NCBI GenBank assembly: GCA_947504185.1
Contig: CANNGJ010000007.1
Span: 1-64,000, forward strand
Source of the DNA: an uncultured Tenacibaculum sp.
Lineage (GTDB): Bacteria > Bacteroidota > Bacteroidia > Flavobacteriales > Flavobacteriaceae
Length of the DNA stretch: 64,000 nucleotides
Direction of reading: 5' to 3'
The translations under genes were made by a program, and so were the position numbers. The notes beneath the pieces are model-generated. The model had not been told where the DNA came from, did no database searches, and was given only the letters and a program-made list of their open reading frames with translations. How positions within the stretch are numbered: the first letter of the stretch is position 1; every line of letters starts with the position of its first letter. Positions 8,686 through 17,598 of this stretch are shown here, one piece after another.

Positions 8686-9918
8686 CTATTTATACAATAA
8701 ATACTTTTCTCTAACTTTTTTAAATTCTTTAAGTCCTTCTTTCCAAGAATTTTCAATTTCTTGTTTAGAAATTCCTTGTTCTATTTGTTGTTGTAATTTT
8801 TCATTACCAGCATGAATAGTAAAAGTTTTTCCGAAAAAGGTTTGTTTTTTAGATGTTTGTTTATAAGCATCAATTAACCATTCTAGATTAATTGTACTAA
8901 GATGCTTAGTTTCTCTAAGATCTTTTCCATAACATAATTTTTCTTTATGTTTTGGGTATTTAGCTCCTTCGTTAGATTTTGGAGTATAGCTAAATTTTGA
9001 TTCTTTAAAAAAAGGAGCGCCATAAATTTGAAATTGAATATCGGTTCCTCTACCAGCATTAATATTGGTTCCTTCAAAGAAACCTAAACTAGGGTATAAG
9101 TTAATTGATTTGTCGTTAGGTAGGTTAGGAGAAGGCCGTATAGGTAAACTGTATTGATACTCATGTGTGTAGTTTTCTAAAGGAACAACGGTTAAATCAC
9201 ATTGAATTCCATTTTTTAACCATTTCTCTCCGTTAATCATTTGACCGTATTCACCAATCGTCATTCCGTATACAACTGGTACAGGGTGCTTACCAACAAA
9301 ACTACTGTGTTTAGGTTCTAAAATAGGGCCATCAATATAGTGCCCATTTGGGTTTGGACGATCTAAAACAATAACAGGAATATTTGACTCAGCACAAGCT
9401 TCCATTACATAATGTAGTGTTGAAATATAAGTGTAAAAACGAACCCCAACATCTTGAATATCAAAAACAACAGCATCTAATCCTTTTAATTGTTCATCTG
9501 AAGGTTTTTTACTTTTTCCGTGTAATGAGAGAATAGGTAATCCGGTTTTGGTATCAATTCCGTCATTAACGTGAGCACCAGCATCTTCTTTACCGCGAAA
9601 ACCATGTTCGGGTGAAAATACTTTTTTTACATTAACCCCATTATAGTTGTGTAAGTAATCAACTAGGTGTTGATTAACTAACTTAGAACCCATTGGGCTT
9701 ACTTCAGCTCTCTGTAGTGTTTGTAATATTGAAGTTTGATTGGCTACAATAGCAATATTTTTACCTTTTAATTTCGAAAGGTATAAGTTAGTTCTATCAG
9801 CGCCTGTTTTTAATTTCTGAGTAGTTTTTTGAACTTTTTTAATTGTAGATTTTTGTTGCTGTGCACAAGAGGAAAACAAAATTATAAAAGTGAAAAAAGC
9901 GCTAAATAAATATTTCAT
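8686..9918 (-). CDS. namZ: NamZ-like exo-beta-N-acetylmuramidase lipoprotein (DUF1343)
   Basis: A 410-aa DUF1343 protein. It has a lipoprotein signal (lipobox F-S-S-C, Cys18) and family signatures F-S-P-E-H-G-F-R-G near 100, D-I-Q-D-V-G-V-R-F-Y-T-Y near 150, and D-R-P-N-P-N-G near 185. NamZ enzymes remove terminal MurNAc from muropeptides or glycans, so this is probably a periplasmic cell-wall recycling enzyme. It is a single-gene unit, and no GlcNAc- or MurNAc-handling neighbour is visible. Confidence 0.88.
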   Translation of the reverse strand: MKYLFSAFFTFIILFSSCAQQQKSTIKKVQKTTQKLKTGADRTNLYLSKLKGKNIAIVANQTSILQTLQRAEVSPMGSKLVNQHLVDYLHNYNGVNVKKVFSPEHGFRGKEDAGAHVNDGIDTKTGLPILSLHGKSKKPSDEQLKGLDAVVFDIQDVGVRFYTYISTLHYVMEACAESNIPVIVLDRPNPNGHYIDGPILEPKHSSFVGKHPVPVVYGMTIGEYGQMINGEKWLKNGIQCDLTVVPLENYTHEYQYSLPIRPSPNLPNDKSINLYPSLGFFEGTNINAGRGTDIQFQIYGAPFFKESKFSYTPKSNEGAKYPKHKEKLCYGKDLRETKHLSTINLEWLIDAYKQTSKKQTFFGKTFTIHAGNEKLQQQIEQGISKQEIENSWKEGLKEFKKVREKYLLYK

Positions 9919-10123
9919 AGGTTTATATTATGAAGCATAAATTTAGCGCTAAAAATTTTTCTAACAATCTTTTTTAACTTTTTGTTTTTCTAACAAAATA
10001 ATCCTAAAGTGAAATTCACTTTTACCCTTCATTCGGATTACTAAGTAATATTAAATATATTTTTATTAAGCGAATAATTTTTAGCACGTATTTTAGTACG
10101 TATTAAAGTTATTTTATTGAAAA

Positions 10124-11044
10124 TTAGCTTTTTATTTTTTCTTCAAAATCACGTCTGTTTTTTACAGAAACTTTTTTAAAGATATTTGAAGCGTGTTTTG
10201 AAACTGTTTTTTCAGTTATAAAAATAGATTCAGCAATCTCTTTGTATTTATAACCTTCTAGAATAAAAGAAGCTATTTCCTTTTCTTTAGTAGTTAAATC
10301 ATATATTTCGAAAAGATCTTTATTTTTAGAATTTAACTTGTATTCTTTTAAATCATTTAATAATTTATGATTATTTCGTTGAAGGAAAATTTGATTTTTT
10401 ATATATACATTAAGCATTATAAAATACCCAAAATTAACTACAGGCTGTTCTATAAATTGGTAATCACCAAAAGAGAGAACTATAGGTAGCATGAGTAAAG
10501 AAAAAACACCAATGTTTGCTGAAATTATTCTAAGCTTATAATGTTTTTGTTGCTGGTTTTTTGATTGCTTTTTGTAAAGGTATAATAACCTATATGATGT
10601 TTTAATAGAGAAAACAACAGCAAGTATTAAAGGCATTATTATAAACGATCTACGAGAAAAATCTACTCCTTTACCTAGAAAAAGAGGTACGCTAAAAAGA
10701 AATATAAAGAGTGTGATAAGATATATAAAAATAGACTTGACCGAAAAATATTTAAAAGGTGTTATATGAAATTCATTATATAAATAATAAATAAAATATA
10801 AAACATATATTATACCTACAGCATAAGCTATTAAGTTCTGGATTATTAATGATAGATTAATATTAGGGTCTGGGAATAGGCCAGAAAAAAAATTATATAA
10901 GATAATGGCTAGTGTTAGTTTTAAAAAACGTCTACTATATACATTTTTTGTGTCGTATAAATAGTTTATATAAAGAAAGGGAAGTATAACAACTTGTACT
11001 AATAAAATAATAAAGGTAGTCCAGTGTATTTGTGTTCCAAACAT
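10124..11044 (-). CDS. Membrane protein with LuxR-type DNA-binding domain
   Basis: A 306-aa protein with about seven hydrophobic helices in the first 220 residues and a C-terminal LuxR/GerE helix-turn-helix (about 245-306: L-T-T-K-E-K-E-I-A-S-F-I-L-E-G followed by I-T-E-K-T-V-S-K-H-A-S-N-I-F). It follows two GNAT genes by 4-5 bp and must be cotranscribed with them. Membrane sensing with LuxR output is inferred from architecture only. Confidence 0.82.
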   Translation of the reverse strand: MFGTQIHWTTFIILLVQVVILPFLYINYLYDTKNVYSRRFLKLTLAIILYNFFSGLFPDPNINLSLIIQNLIAYAVGIIYVLYFIYYLYNEFHITPFKYFSVKSIFIYLITLFIFLFSVPLFLGKGVDFSRRSFIIMPLILAVVFSIKTSYRLLYLYKKQSKNQQQKHYKLRIISANIGVFSLLMLPIVLSFGDYQFIEQPVVNFGYFIMLNVYIKNQIFLQRNNHKLLNDLKEYKLNSKNKDLFEIYDLTTKEKEIASFILEGYKYKEIAESIFITEKTVSKHASNIFKKVSVKNRRDFEEKIKS

Positions 11045-11048
11045 TATG

Positions 11049-11603
11049 CTAGTTTTTTAAAATAAAAAGTTTATAACCTAAATCTATTTCATTAATAATA
11101 GTAAAACCATTTTTTTTGTAAAAAGGAATATTACTTAAAGTTGATGTTTCTAGATAGATCACATTTTTTTGATAATGTTTTTTTATATTTATTAATAACT
11201 CTGTACCTACCCCTTTTCCTTGAAATTTAGGAAACACTCCTAAGTACCATAAATGTATAAAAGGTTCTTTAGGTTGGTTTGATTTGATTTTTTTTTCTCT
11301 TTTAAGAACATTAAAAACATTTTGAATTCCAATAACTTTAAAAACTAATTTAACATCCCAAAAAAAAGATTTTAGAGTGTTTTTTTTATGATTTAGTAAG
11401 ATAGCACAAGAATTATTATTGTCAGAAATAAAAACATTACCAAAATTCATTCCCATAAAGAATGAATATTCCATTAAAGCTTCTATCCGTTTTTTTCTTT
11501 TAGAGTCTTTTTTAATAACAAAGTTAATAGATTTATTTTGGTCAAAAGATTTTGATAAAATATCTATGACTAGTAATTTATCCGAAATTAAAGCTTTTCT
11601 CAT
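11049..11603 (-). CDS. GNAT family N-acetyltransferase (copy 2 of tandem pair)
   Basis: A 184-aa acetyltransferase with the acetyl-CoA loop F-Q-G-K-G-V-G-T-E-L-L near 130 and the C-terminal P-F-Y-K-K-N-G-F motif. It is clearly paralogous to the next gene upstream: the same K-R-E-K basic stretch, the same I-H-x-x-x-x-G-V before the Q-G-K-G loop, and the same F-G-N-V-F-I-S-D-N segment. The acceptor substrate is unknown. Confidence 0.85.
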   Translation of the reverse strand: MRKALISDKLLVIDILSKSFDQNKSINFVIKKDSKRKKRIEALMEYSFFMGMNFGNVFISDNNNSCAILLNHKKNTLKSFFWDVKLVFKVIGIQNVFNVLKREKKIKSNQPKEPFIHLWYLGVFPKFQGKGVGTELLINIKKHYQKNVIYLETSTLSNIPFYKKNGFTIINEIDLGYKLFILKN

Positions 11604-11607
11604 AAAA

Positions 11608-12192
11608 CTAAAAATCCTTACGTAAAAAGTAAAGAGGGTATTTTAAATTGGTTGATTTTTCAAAAATATAAAAACCAAACTTTTCATACATCTTAATATT
11701 ATTTTTTGTCGTAGTTTCTAAAATGCAAGGTAATTTATTGTCTTTATAAAAATTAAAAACTTCTTTAATCAATCTAACTCCAGTTCCTTTACCTTGATGT
11801 TCTTTAGTAACTCCCATAATTACCGGATGAATATGAGGTGTTTTTATATGGTATTTTTTTAGTTGTTTTTCTCTTTTTAATACTTTTAAAACATTACTTA
11901 ATCCGATAGTTTTAAAAACTAATTGAAGTTTCCAGAAAATGTTTTTAACTGTAGTTTTTTGTAAATGTGGATAAGCAATTAAAGCACATGATTTTTTATT
12001 ATCTGAGATAAAAACATTACCAAACTCTAGTGTAGTTAAAAATAAATATTCCATTAAAAATCGAAGTCGTTGATTTCTTTTTTCATCTTGTTTTACTACA
12101 AAGTTTATCGAATTTGGAATTGTAATATCAACGAAAGCCTCGTGTAATATTTCAGTAACTAATTCTTTATCTTTAATAGTGGCTTTTAACAT
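11608..12192 (-). CDS. GNAT family N-acetyltransferase (copy 1 of tandem pair)
   Basis: A 194-aa acetyltransferase, first gene of the three-gene operon. It has the acetyl-CoA loop H-Q-G-K-G-T-G-V-R-L-I and the family C-terminus M-Y-E-K-F-G-F. It is separated from its paralogue by 4 bp. The pair probably arose by tandem duplication, and together with the membrane LuxR regulator forms a compact module of unknown substrate. Confidence 0.85.
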   Translation of the reverse strand: MLKATIKDKELVTEILHEAFVDITIPNSINFVVKQDEKRNQRLRFLMEYLFLTTLEFGNVFISDNKKSCALIAYPHLQKTTVKNIFWKLQLVFKTIGLSNVLKVLKREKQLKKYHIKTPHIHPVIMGVTKEHQGKGTGVRLIKEVFNFYKDNKLPCILETTTKNNIKMYEKFGFYIFEKSTNLKYPLYFLRKDF

Positions 12193-12204
12193 ACTTTATG
12201 ATTA

Positions 12205-12232
12205 TTGGTTTAGTAAGAAATACTTACTTTTG
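12205..12232 (+). promoter_or_regulatory. Bacteroidota promoter (TTG-N17-TACTTTTG) for the FtsX-like permease
   Basis: TTG at 12205-12207 and a perfect TAnnTTTG box at 12225-12232 with 17-bp spacing, just upstream of the TTG start at 12255. Confidence 0.6.
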
Positions 12233-12254
12233 ATGTTGTATAAAATCATAAATA

Positions 12255-13490
12255 TTGAATTACGAGTTATTTATAGCCAAAAGAATAATTGCTGGCAGAG
12301 AATATAAAAATAGCATATCATCTCCAATAATAAAAATTGCAATTACTGCGATTGTTTTAGGGATTGCTATTATGTTAATTGCAGTTTCTATAGGTGCTGG
12401 ATTTCAAAACAAAATTCGTGATAAAATGAGCGGATTTAAAGGCCATGTTCAGATTATAAATTATGATAATAATAATTCAGATGTTTCAACTGTTCCAATA
12501 AATAAAAATCAAGAATTTTATCCAGAGTTTAAAAATATTGATGGTATTAAAAGCGTACAAGTTTTTGCCAATGTAGGTGGTATTATTAGAACACCTACCG
12601 ATTTTGAAGCAATTATATTTAAAGGAGTTTCTACTGATTATGATTTTACATTCTTTAAAGAGTATTTAAAAGAAGGGAGATTACCTGATTTTAGTTTAGG
12701 TAGAAATAAAGAAATTTTAATATCAGAATCTATAGCAAATCGATTAAATTTTAAGTTGAATGATACCATTCAAACATTATTTAGGTCTGAGAAGAGTCGA
12801 TTAAAGCAAAAAATGCGTAAACCTATTATTGTGGGAATTTACAATACAGGTTTAGAACAATATGATAAGTCGATTATAATTGGGGATATTAGAGAAGTAC
12901 AACGAATTAATAGTTGGGATGATAATCAAATAGGAGGCTTTGAGGTTTTGTTAGATGATTTTGATGAGATTCAAGAAAAAGGAAGCGAGATATACAGCAC
13001 TATTGGTACTACTTTAAATAGTAATACAATTGTTGATAGCAATCCTGCAATTTTTGAATGGATAAACCTTTTAGATAACAATGTTTGGTTTATAATAGGA
13101 ATCATGGTTCTAGTAGCAGGTATAAATATGGTTACAGCATTATTGGTACTTATTTTAGAACGAGTGCAAATGATTGGGATATTAAAAGCGTTAGGAAGTA
13201 CCAATTGGAGTATTAGAAAAGTATTCTTGTACAATGCATCTTATCTAATAGTAAAGGGACTTTTATGGGGAAATATTATTGGGGTTTCAGTATTGTTAAT
13301 TCAAAAATATTTTAAAGTAATTTCTTTAGATCCACAAACATATCATGTTTCTACAGTACCGGTTGATATTAATTTATGGTCGATAGTATTCTTAAACTTA
13401 GGAACCTTAGCATTGTGTTTTATCATGCTAATAATTCCGTCTTTTATTATCACCAAAATTCAACCATCAAAATCCATTCGATTTGCATAA
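12255..13490 (+). CDS. ABC transporter permease, LolC/E-FtsX type (TTG start)
   Basis: A 411-aa permease with the MacB/FtsX layout: one N-terminal membrane helix (about 28-50), a large periplasmic domain (about 50-270), then three C-terminal helices (about 276-300, 325-347, 375-398). The N-terminus (N-Y-E-L-F-I-A-K-R) is typical of the Bacteroidota LolE-like family and begins at a TTG codon; no better start exists nearby. No ATPase gene is adjacent. Role in lipoprotein release from the inner membrane is inferred from the family. Confidence 0.85.
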   Translation: MNYELFIAKRIIAGREYKNSISSPIIKIAITAIVLGIAIMLIAVSIGAGFQNKIRDKMSGFKGHVQIINYDNNNSDVSTVPINKNQEFYPEFKNIDGIKSVQVFANVGGIIRTPTDFEAIIFKGVSTDYDFTFFKEYLKEGRLPDFSLGRNKEILISESIANRLNFKLNDTIQTLFRSEKSRLKQKMRKPIIVGIYNTGLEQYDKSIIIGDIREVQRINSWDDNQIGGFEVLLDDFDEIQEKGSEIYSTIGTTLNSNTIVDSNPAIFEWINLLDNNVWFIIGIMVLVAGINMVTALLVLILERVQMIGILKALGSTNWSIRKVFLYNASYLIVKGLLWGNIIGVSVLLIQKYFKVISLDPQTYHVSTVPVDINLWSIVFLNLGTLALCFIMLIIPSFIITKIQPSKSIRFA

Positions 13491-13495
13491 ATTTG
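13488..13495 (+). promoter_or_regulatory. -7 promoter box (TAAATTTG) for the CysK/CBS-like gene
   Basis: A perfect TAnnTTTG match that overlaps the stop codon of the upstream permease gene and lies 17 bp before the start at 13513. The gene therefore probably has its own promoter. Confidence 0.5.
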
Positions 13496-13512
13496 CAGCA
13501 TAATTTTAGAAA

Positions 13513-14493
13513 ATGAAATACGCAAAAAATATATTAGAAACTATTGGTAACACGCCATTAGTTAAGATAAATGAGTTAGCAAAAGAAATACCAGCTTTAG
13601 TTTTATCAAAGTACGAAACGTTTAATCCTGGAAATTCTACTAAGGATAGAATGGCGTTAAAAATGATTGAAGATGCTGAGGCAGATGGTCGTTTAAAACC
13701 AGGAGGAACTATTATTGAGGGAACGTCTGGTAACACAGGTATGGGATTAGCTTTAGCTGCGATTGTAAAAGGGTACAAATGTATTTTTGTTTTATCTGAC
13801 AAGCAGTCTAAAGAAAAGATGGATATTCTTCGTGCAGTTGGAGCAGAAGTAGTGGTATGTCCTACTGATGTTGAGCCAGAGGATCCTCGTTCTTACTATT
13901 CGGTTTCTAAGCGTTTAGGAGAAGAAACACCTAATTCTTGGTATGTAAACCAATACGATAATCCAAGTAATGCAAAAGCACATTACGAAAGTACTGGTCC
14001 TGAAATTTGGGAGCAAACTGAAGGTAAAATCACACACTTTGTAGTCGGAGTAGGTACGGGAGGAACAATTTCTGGTGTTGGGAAATACTTAAAAGAAAAG
14101 AATCCAAATATTAAAGTTTGGGGAATCGATACTTACGGATCTGTATTTAAGAAATACCATGAAACAGGTGAGTTTGATGAGAAAGAAATTTATCCTTATG
14201 TAACTGAAGGTATCGGAGAAGATATTTTACCAGAAAATGTAGATTTTTCTATTATTGACGGATTTACCAAGGTAACAGATAAAGATGCTGCAGTTTATAC
14301 TCAGTTATTAGCAAAGAAAGAAGGTATGTTTTTAGGAAATTCTGCTGGAGCTGCTATGAAAGGATTATTACAGCTTAAAGACAAATTTACTAAAGATGAT
14401 GTAGTGGTTGTTTTATTTCACGATCACGGAAGTAGATATGTGGGTAAAATGTTTAACGACGATTGGATGCGTAAGATGGGATATATCGAATAA
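13513..14493 (+). CDS. PLP-dependent cysteine synthase / CBS-like enzyme (copy 2)
   Basis: A 326-aa fold-type II PLP enzyme paralogous to the one at 3417. Lys44 lies in N-S-T-K-D-R, T-S-G-N-T-G is at 71-76, and the phosphate loop G-T-G-G-T-I-S-G is near 184. No heme or CBS domain. The family places it in cysteine or cystathionine formation. Two copies 10 kb apart suggest one O-acetylserine-dependent and one serine-dependent enzyme, which is inference. It ends at a strong terminator. Confidence 0.9.
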   Translation: MKYAKNILETIGNTPLVKINELAKEIPALVLSKYETFNPGNSTKDRMALKMIEDAEADGRLKPGGTIIEGTSGNTGMGLALAAIVKGYKCIFVLSDKQSKEKMDILRAVGAEVVVCPTDVEPEDPRSYYSVSKRLGEETPNSWYVNQYDNPSNAKAHYESTGPEIWEQTEGKITHFVVGVGTGGTISGVGKYLKEKNPNIKVWGIDTYGSVFKKYHETGEFDEKEIYPYVTEGIGEDILPENVDFSIIDGFTKVTDKDAAVYTQLLAKKEGMFLGNSAGAAMKGLLQLKDKFTKDDVVVVLFHDHGSRYVGKMFNDDWMRKMGYIE

Positions 14494-14517
14494 ATCACAT
14501 TTATGCATATAAAATTC

Positions 14518-14549
14518 AAAAGCCCACTCATATGAGTGGGCTTTTGTTA
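14518..14549 (+). terminator. Intrinsic terminator after the CysK/CBS-like gene
   Basis: A perfect palindrome AAAAGCCCACTCAT / ATGAGTGGGCTTTT (14518-14545), 24 bp after the stop codon. It may act in both directions. Confidence 0.85.
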
Positions 14550-14575
14550 ATCAACTAATTCAAATAATTTACACA

Positions 14576-14668
14576 ATGAAAACGGTTTACTACGTCGTCT
14601 TCATTTTTTTATTTGCAAACCTCGTACCAAAATGTGTTTTTATGCGATTATTTGTTAAAAAGGTATGA
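14576..14668 (+). CDS. Candidate 30-aa hydrophobic small protein
   Basis: An ATG-to-TGA ORF of 30 codons encoding Met-Lys, a hydrophobic stretch of about 14 residues, then a basic tail ending V-K-K-V. The composition is that of a single-span micro-membrane protein. It lies 30 bp after a terminator, so it would need its own promoter, and none is obvious. It could be chance coding in AT-rich DNA. Conservation is the only decisive test. Confidence 0.35.
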   Translation: MKTVYYVVFIFLFANLVPKCVFMRLFVKKV

Positions 14669-14788
14669 TTTTTACATTTAATTAACATTTAAAAGCTCTA
14701 AATTATTGAATTGATAATTTTTTAATACTTTTTGTTTTTGAATCGTAGGGAATTTGTAGTTTTTTTAAGAAAAACAAAAAGCATAAAA

Positions 14789-14812
14789 AAATCCTCCAAT
14801 TTAGGAGGATTT
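14789..14812 (-). terminator. Intrinsic terminator after lipA
   Basis: A 9-bp perfect stem AAATCCTCC / GGAGGATTT with a 6-nt loop, immediately downstream of the lipA stop. On the minus strand it is followed by a run of T. Confidence 0.8.
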
Positions 14813-14817
14813 ATTAT

Positions 14818-15687
14818 TTAACTAGCATGTTTATGTGCTTTATAAGAAGATCGGACTAGAGCGCCGCTTTCTACATACATAAAGCCCATTTCTAAACCTA
14901 GTGTTTCGTATTTTTTAAACTGATCTGGAGTTATAAATTCTTTTACAGGTAAATGTTTTTTACTTGGTTGTAAATACTGACCAATAGTAATAACATCTAA
15001 GCCAACACCACGCAAATCTTTCATAGTTTGGATAACCTCTTCTTCAGTTTCTCCTAAACCTAACATAATTCCAGATTTAGTACGCATTCCGTTTTCTTTT
15101 AAGTATTTTAAAACACCTAAACTTCTATCATATTTTGCTTGAATACGAACTTCACGAGTTAAACGGCGTACAGTTTCCATATTATGAGAAACTACTTCTG
15201 GAGCAACTTCAATAATTCTATCTAATAATTTTTCGTTTCCTTGAAAATCTGGAATTAAAGTTTCTAAAGTAGTATTAGGATTTGCTCTACGAACAGCATT
15301 TACAGTTTCTGCCCAAATAATAGAACCACCATCTTTTAAATCATCTCTATCAACCGAAGTTAATACTGCATGTTTAATACTCATTAATTTTATTGAGCGA
15401 GCTACTTTTTCTGGTTCATCCCATTCAACATTTTCTGGTCTACCAGTTTTTACACCGCAAAATCCACAAGATCTAGTACAAATGTTACCTAAAATCATAA
15501 AGGTTGCAGTACCTTCTCCCCAACACTCACCCATATTTGGGCAACTTCCACTAGTACAAATTGTATTTAATTTATACTTATCTACCAACCCTCTAAGATC
15601 CGTGTATTTTTTACCTACAGGTAATTTTACACGTAACCATTTTGGTTTTTTTTGTCTTTCAGGAAGTGTAACTATTTCGTTTGTCAT
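14818..15687 (-). CDS. lipA: Lipoyl synthase
   Basis: A 289-aa radical-SAM enzyme that inserts two sulfurs into protein-bound octanoyl groups. Both iron-sulfur sites are intact: the auxiliary cluster cysteines Cys44, Cys49, Cys55 (C-x4-C-x5-C) and the radical-[11 protein letters not shown] at Cys70, Cys74, Cys77. The C-terminal R-S-S-Y-K-A, whose serine ligates the auxiliary cluster, is present. Length is normal. No lipB is adjacent. It has its own -7 box at 15706-15713. Confidence 0.96.
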   Translation of the reverse strand: MTNEIVTLPERQKKPKWLRVKLPVGKKYTDLRGLVDKYKLNTICTSGSCPNMGECWGEGTATFMILGNICTRSCGFCGVKTGRPENVEWDEPEKVARSIKLMSIKHAVLTSVDRDDLKDGGSIIWAETVNAVRRANPNTTLETLIPDFQGNEKLLDRIIEVAPEVVSHNMETVRRLTREVRIQAKYDRSLGVLKYLKENGMRTKSGIMLGLGETEEEVIQTMKDLRGVGLDVITIGQYLQPSKKHLPVKEFITPDQFKKYETLGLEMGFMYVESGALVRSSYKAHKHAS

Positions 15688-15705
15688 TCTCTAAAAATTG
15701 AAAAG

Positions 15706-15713
15706 CAAATTTA
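15706..15713 (-). promoter_or_regulatory. -7 promoter box (TAAATTTG) for lipA
   Basis: A perfect TAnnTTTG match on the minus strand 19 bp upstream of the lipA start, inside the short gap after the Nramp gene. Confidence 0.5.
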
Positions 15714-15725
15714 CAAAGAAAAGCG

Positions 15726-16946
15726 TTACAAACTAAGTAAAAACCAAATACTAAATCCAACTAAAAAAACGATGCCAGTTATGCTTAAAATTCGCAAACC
15801 TAATTTGGGGCGATGTTTTTCAGGAGTATGTTTTCCTGTGATTAATATATAATTTAAAATAGCGTAAAAAGGAGCAGTTAAAAATGATAAAACAGTAGCT
15901 ATTTTAACTAAGAACCCCATATCAGATAAAAAGTAATTTAAGATTATAAAAGTTCCAAAAGCTAAAAGTAGCATCCAAAACCAATAACTGAACTTGTTTT
16001 TCTTATCAAAAATTAAATTTGATGCTTTTGTCATCGCTCTAGGAGAAGCATCTAAGGTTGTTAATGTTGTGCTAAACATTGTTGTGAATGCAGCAATGCC
16101 TATGAATAAATAAGAAAAATCACCTAAGTTTTTTGTGTATAAATGAATTAACTGTGAGGCAAACACAGTTCCTTTATTTGAAAAAGATTCTCCAGACCTA
16201 TACATAACTAAGGCTCCTAGCATAACAAAGCAAACACCTAAAAATAAAGTACTGATATAGCCAACGTTAAAATCGAAAATAGCATGTTTTGGTTTAATCT
16301 TTTCAAAAGTACTTTTACTTTTTTCAACCGACCATAATGAATGCCAAATAGAAATATCTAAAGGAGCTGGCATCCAACCTAAAAAGGCAATTAGAAAAGT
16401 AACTTGTGCAGTACCACTAGGTATTATTTGTTGAAAAGAAAATCCTTTATTGGTACTAAATAGCGCAACATTTACAGCAATGATTGTGCTAATTGTTAAT
16501 ATAATAATGATGTATTTCATTAGATTATCGAGCAACTTATACTTCCCAATAAGTAAGATGAAAATGCTAATTGTCATTATAATTAAAGACCAAAGAACTA
16601 AATTATTAGTAACTCCAAAAAGATTAGCAGCTAAACCAGCTGTAACTATGGTAACAGCAGCCTGAATGGTAAACATGGTTACAAAATTTAAGATATAGTA
16701 ACTTACTAAGAAGCATTTACCTAACTTTCTATAGCCGTCTAATAACGTTTCTCCTGTAGCCGCAGCATAACGTGGACCGTATTGGAAAAAAGGGTATTTA
16801 AAAATATTTACAATTAAAAGCGCCCAAAGTAATCCAAATCCAAAATCGGCACCAGCTCTAGTAGATTGTACTAAATGAGAAACGCCAATGGCTGCACCAG
16901 CAAATAAGAGTCCTGGTCCAAGTAAATTTAAAATGGATTTTTTCAT
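15726..16946 (-). CDS. Nramp-family divalent metal transporter, atypical binding site
   Basis: A 406-aa protein with about 11 membrane helices in Nramp/SLC11 order. The family's metal-binding motifs are altered. The first helix reads G-P-G-L-L-F-A-G-A-A-I-G-V-S-H where canonical MntH has D-P-G-N, and the sixth helix reads M-P-A-P-L-D instead of M-P-H. So manganese or iron transport should not be assumed; magnesium, another substrate, or a non-metal role are possible. The gene is unlinked to metal regulators. Confidence 0.82.
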   Translation of the reverse strand: MKKSILNLLGPGLLFAGAAIGVSHLVQSTRAGADFGFGLLWALLIVNIFKYPFFQYGPRYAAATGETLLDGYRKLGKCFLVSYYILNFVTMFTIQAAVTIVTAGLAANLFGVTNNLVLWSLIIMTISIFILLIGKYKLLDNLMKYIIIILTISTIIAVNVALFSTNKGFSFQQIIPSGTAQVTFLIAFLGWMPAPLDISIWHSLWSVEKSKSTFEKIKPKHAIFDFNVGYISTLFLGVCFVMLGALVMYRSGESFSNKGTVFASQLIHLYTKNLGDFSYLFIGIAAFTTMFSTTLTTLDASPRAMTKASNLIFDKKNKFSYWFWMLLLAFGTFIILNYFLSDMGFLVKIATVLSFLTAPFYAILNYILITGKHTPEKHRPKLGLRILSITGIVFLVGFSIWFLLSL

Positions 16947-17034
16947 GAAAAGGGGGGATTAAAGAAAAGTGTTGAGGGCTATTTAAATAATGTTATAATT
17001 GATTGATAATATGCTTTTTAAAAAGCATGGCAAT

Positions 17035-17598
17035 CTATGATTTTTTTATTATTTCTGCTAATAATTTTTTAGCTCTCAGTAATTTAACTTTAACATTGTT
17101 GATTGGTTCATCAATTTTTTCTGAAATTTCTTTGTAACTCAGCTCTTGAAAAAAACGTAAATTGATTACCTCTTGGTACTTTGGTTTTAGCTTTTTAATA
17201 TCTCTTAAAAGCTTCGCAAGGTTTTGTTCTGTAATAATTTTATCTTCTGGAGAAGGAGAGTTGTCAATAACCTTAAAAGCAGCTTCTTCTTGTTCTTTTG
17301 TAGTTTCTATTTGTAAAGAAGATTTTTTCTTTCTAAGAAAATCGATATAAACGTTTTTAGAAATGGTAATTAACCATGTTTTGAATTGATATTGTTCGTC
17401 GAATGTATCAATTTTATCGAAAGCTTTTGAAAAAGTTCTAATCGTAATATCTTCAGCATCGTTATCATTATTAATTTTTGATAACTGATAATTATACACA
17501 CTTCCCCAAAAAGTATCTAATAGAAAATTAAAAGAAATTTGATTCCCATTTTTAGCTTTTTGAATGTGTTTAAGTACTTTTTCTTTATTTACTTCCAA
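17035..17598 (-). CDS. ECF-type RNA polymerase sigma factor
   Basis: A 187-aa sigma-70 family protein with region 2 (about 20-90, including D-A-E-D-I-T-I-R-T-F and F-K-T-W-L-I-T-I-S-K-N) and region 4 (about 130-180, L-R-F-F-Q-E-L-S-Y-K-E-I-S-E-K). The start overlaps the last 10 bp of the glycosyltransferase gene, so the two are translationally coupled. No anti-sigma gene follows. Confidence 0.9.
   Translation of the reverse strand: MEVNKEKVLKHIQKAKNGNQISFNFLLDTFWGSVYNYQLSKINNDNDAEDITIRTFSKAFDKIDTFDEQYQFKTWLITISKNVYIDFLRKKKSSLQIETTKEQEEAAFKVIDNSPSPEDKIITEQNLAKLLRDIKKLKPKYQEVINLRFFQELSYKEISEKIDEPINNVKVKLLRAKKLLAEIIKKS

Larger units (their letters stand above)
14494..14817. other. 324-bp intergenic region between the CysK/CBS-like gene and lipA
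   Basis: It holds the terminator at 14518-14545, a candidate 30-codon membrane ORF at 14576-14668, an AT-rich stretch in which I see nothing, and the lipA terminator at 14789-14812. No RNA gene is recognisable. Confidence 0.7.

Noticed and set aside
13506..13802. Antisense reading frame opposite the CysK/CBS-like gene
   Set aside because: It is fully inside a well-supported gene on the other strand and has no recognisable domain.
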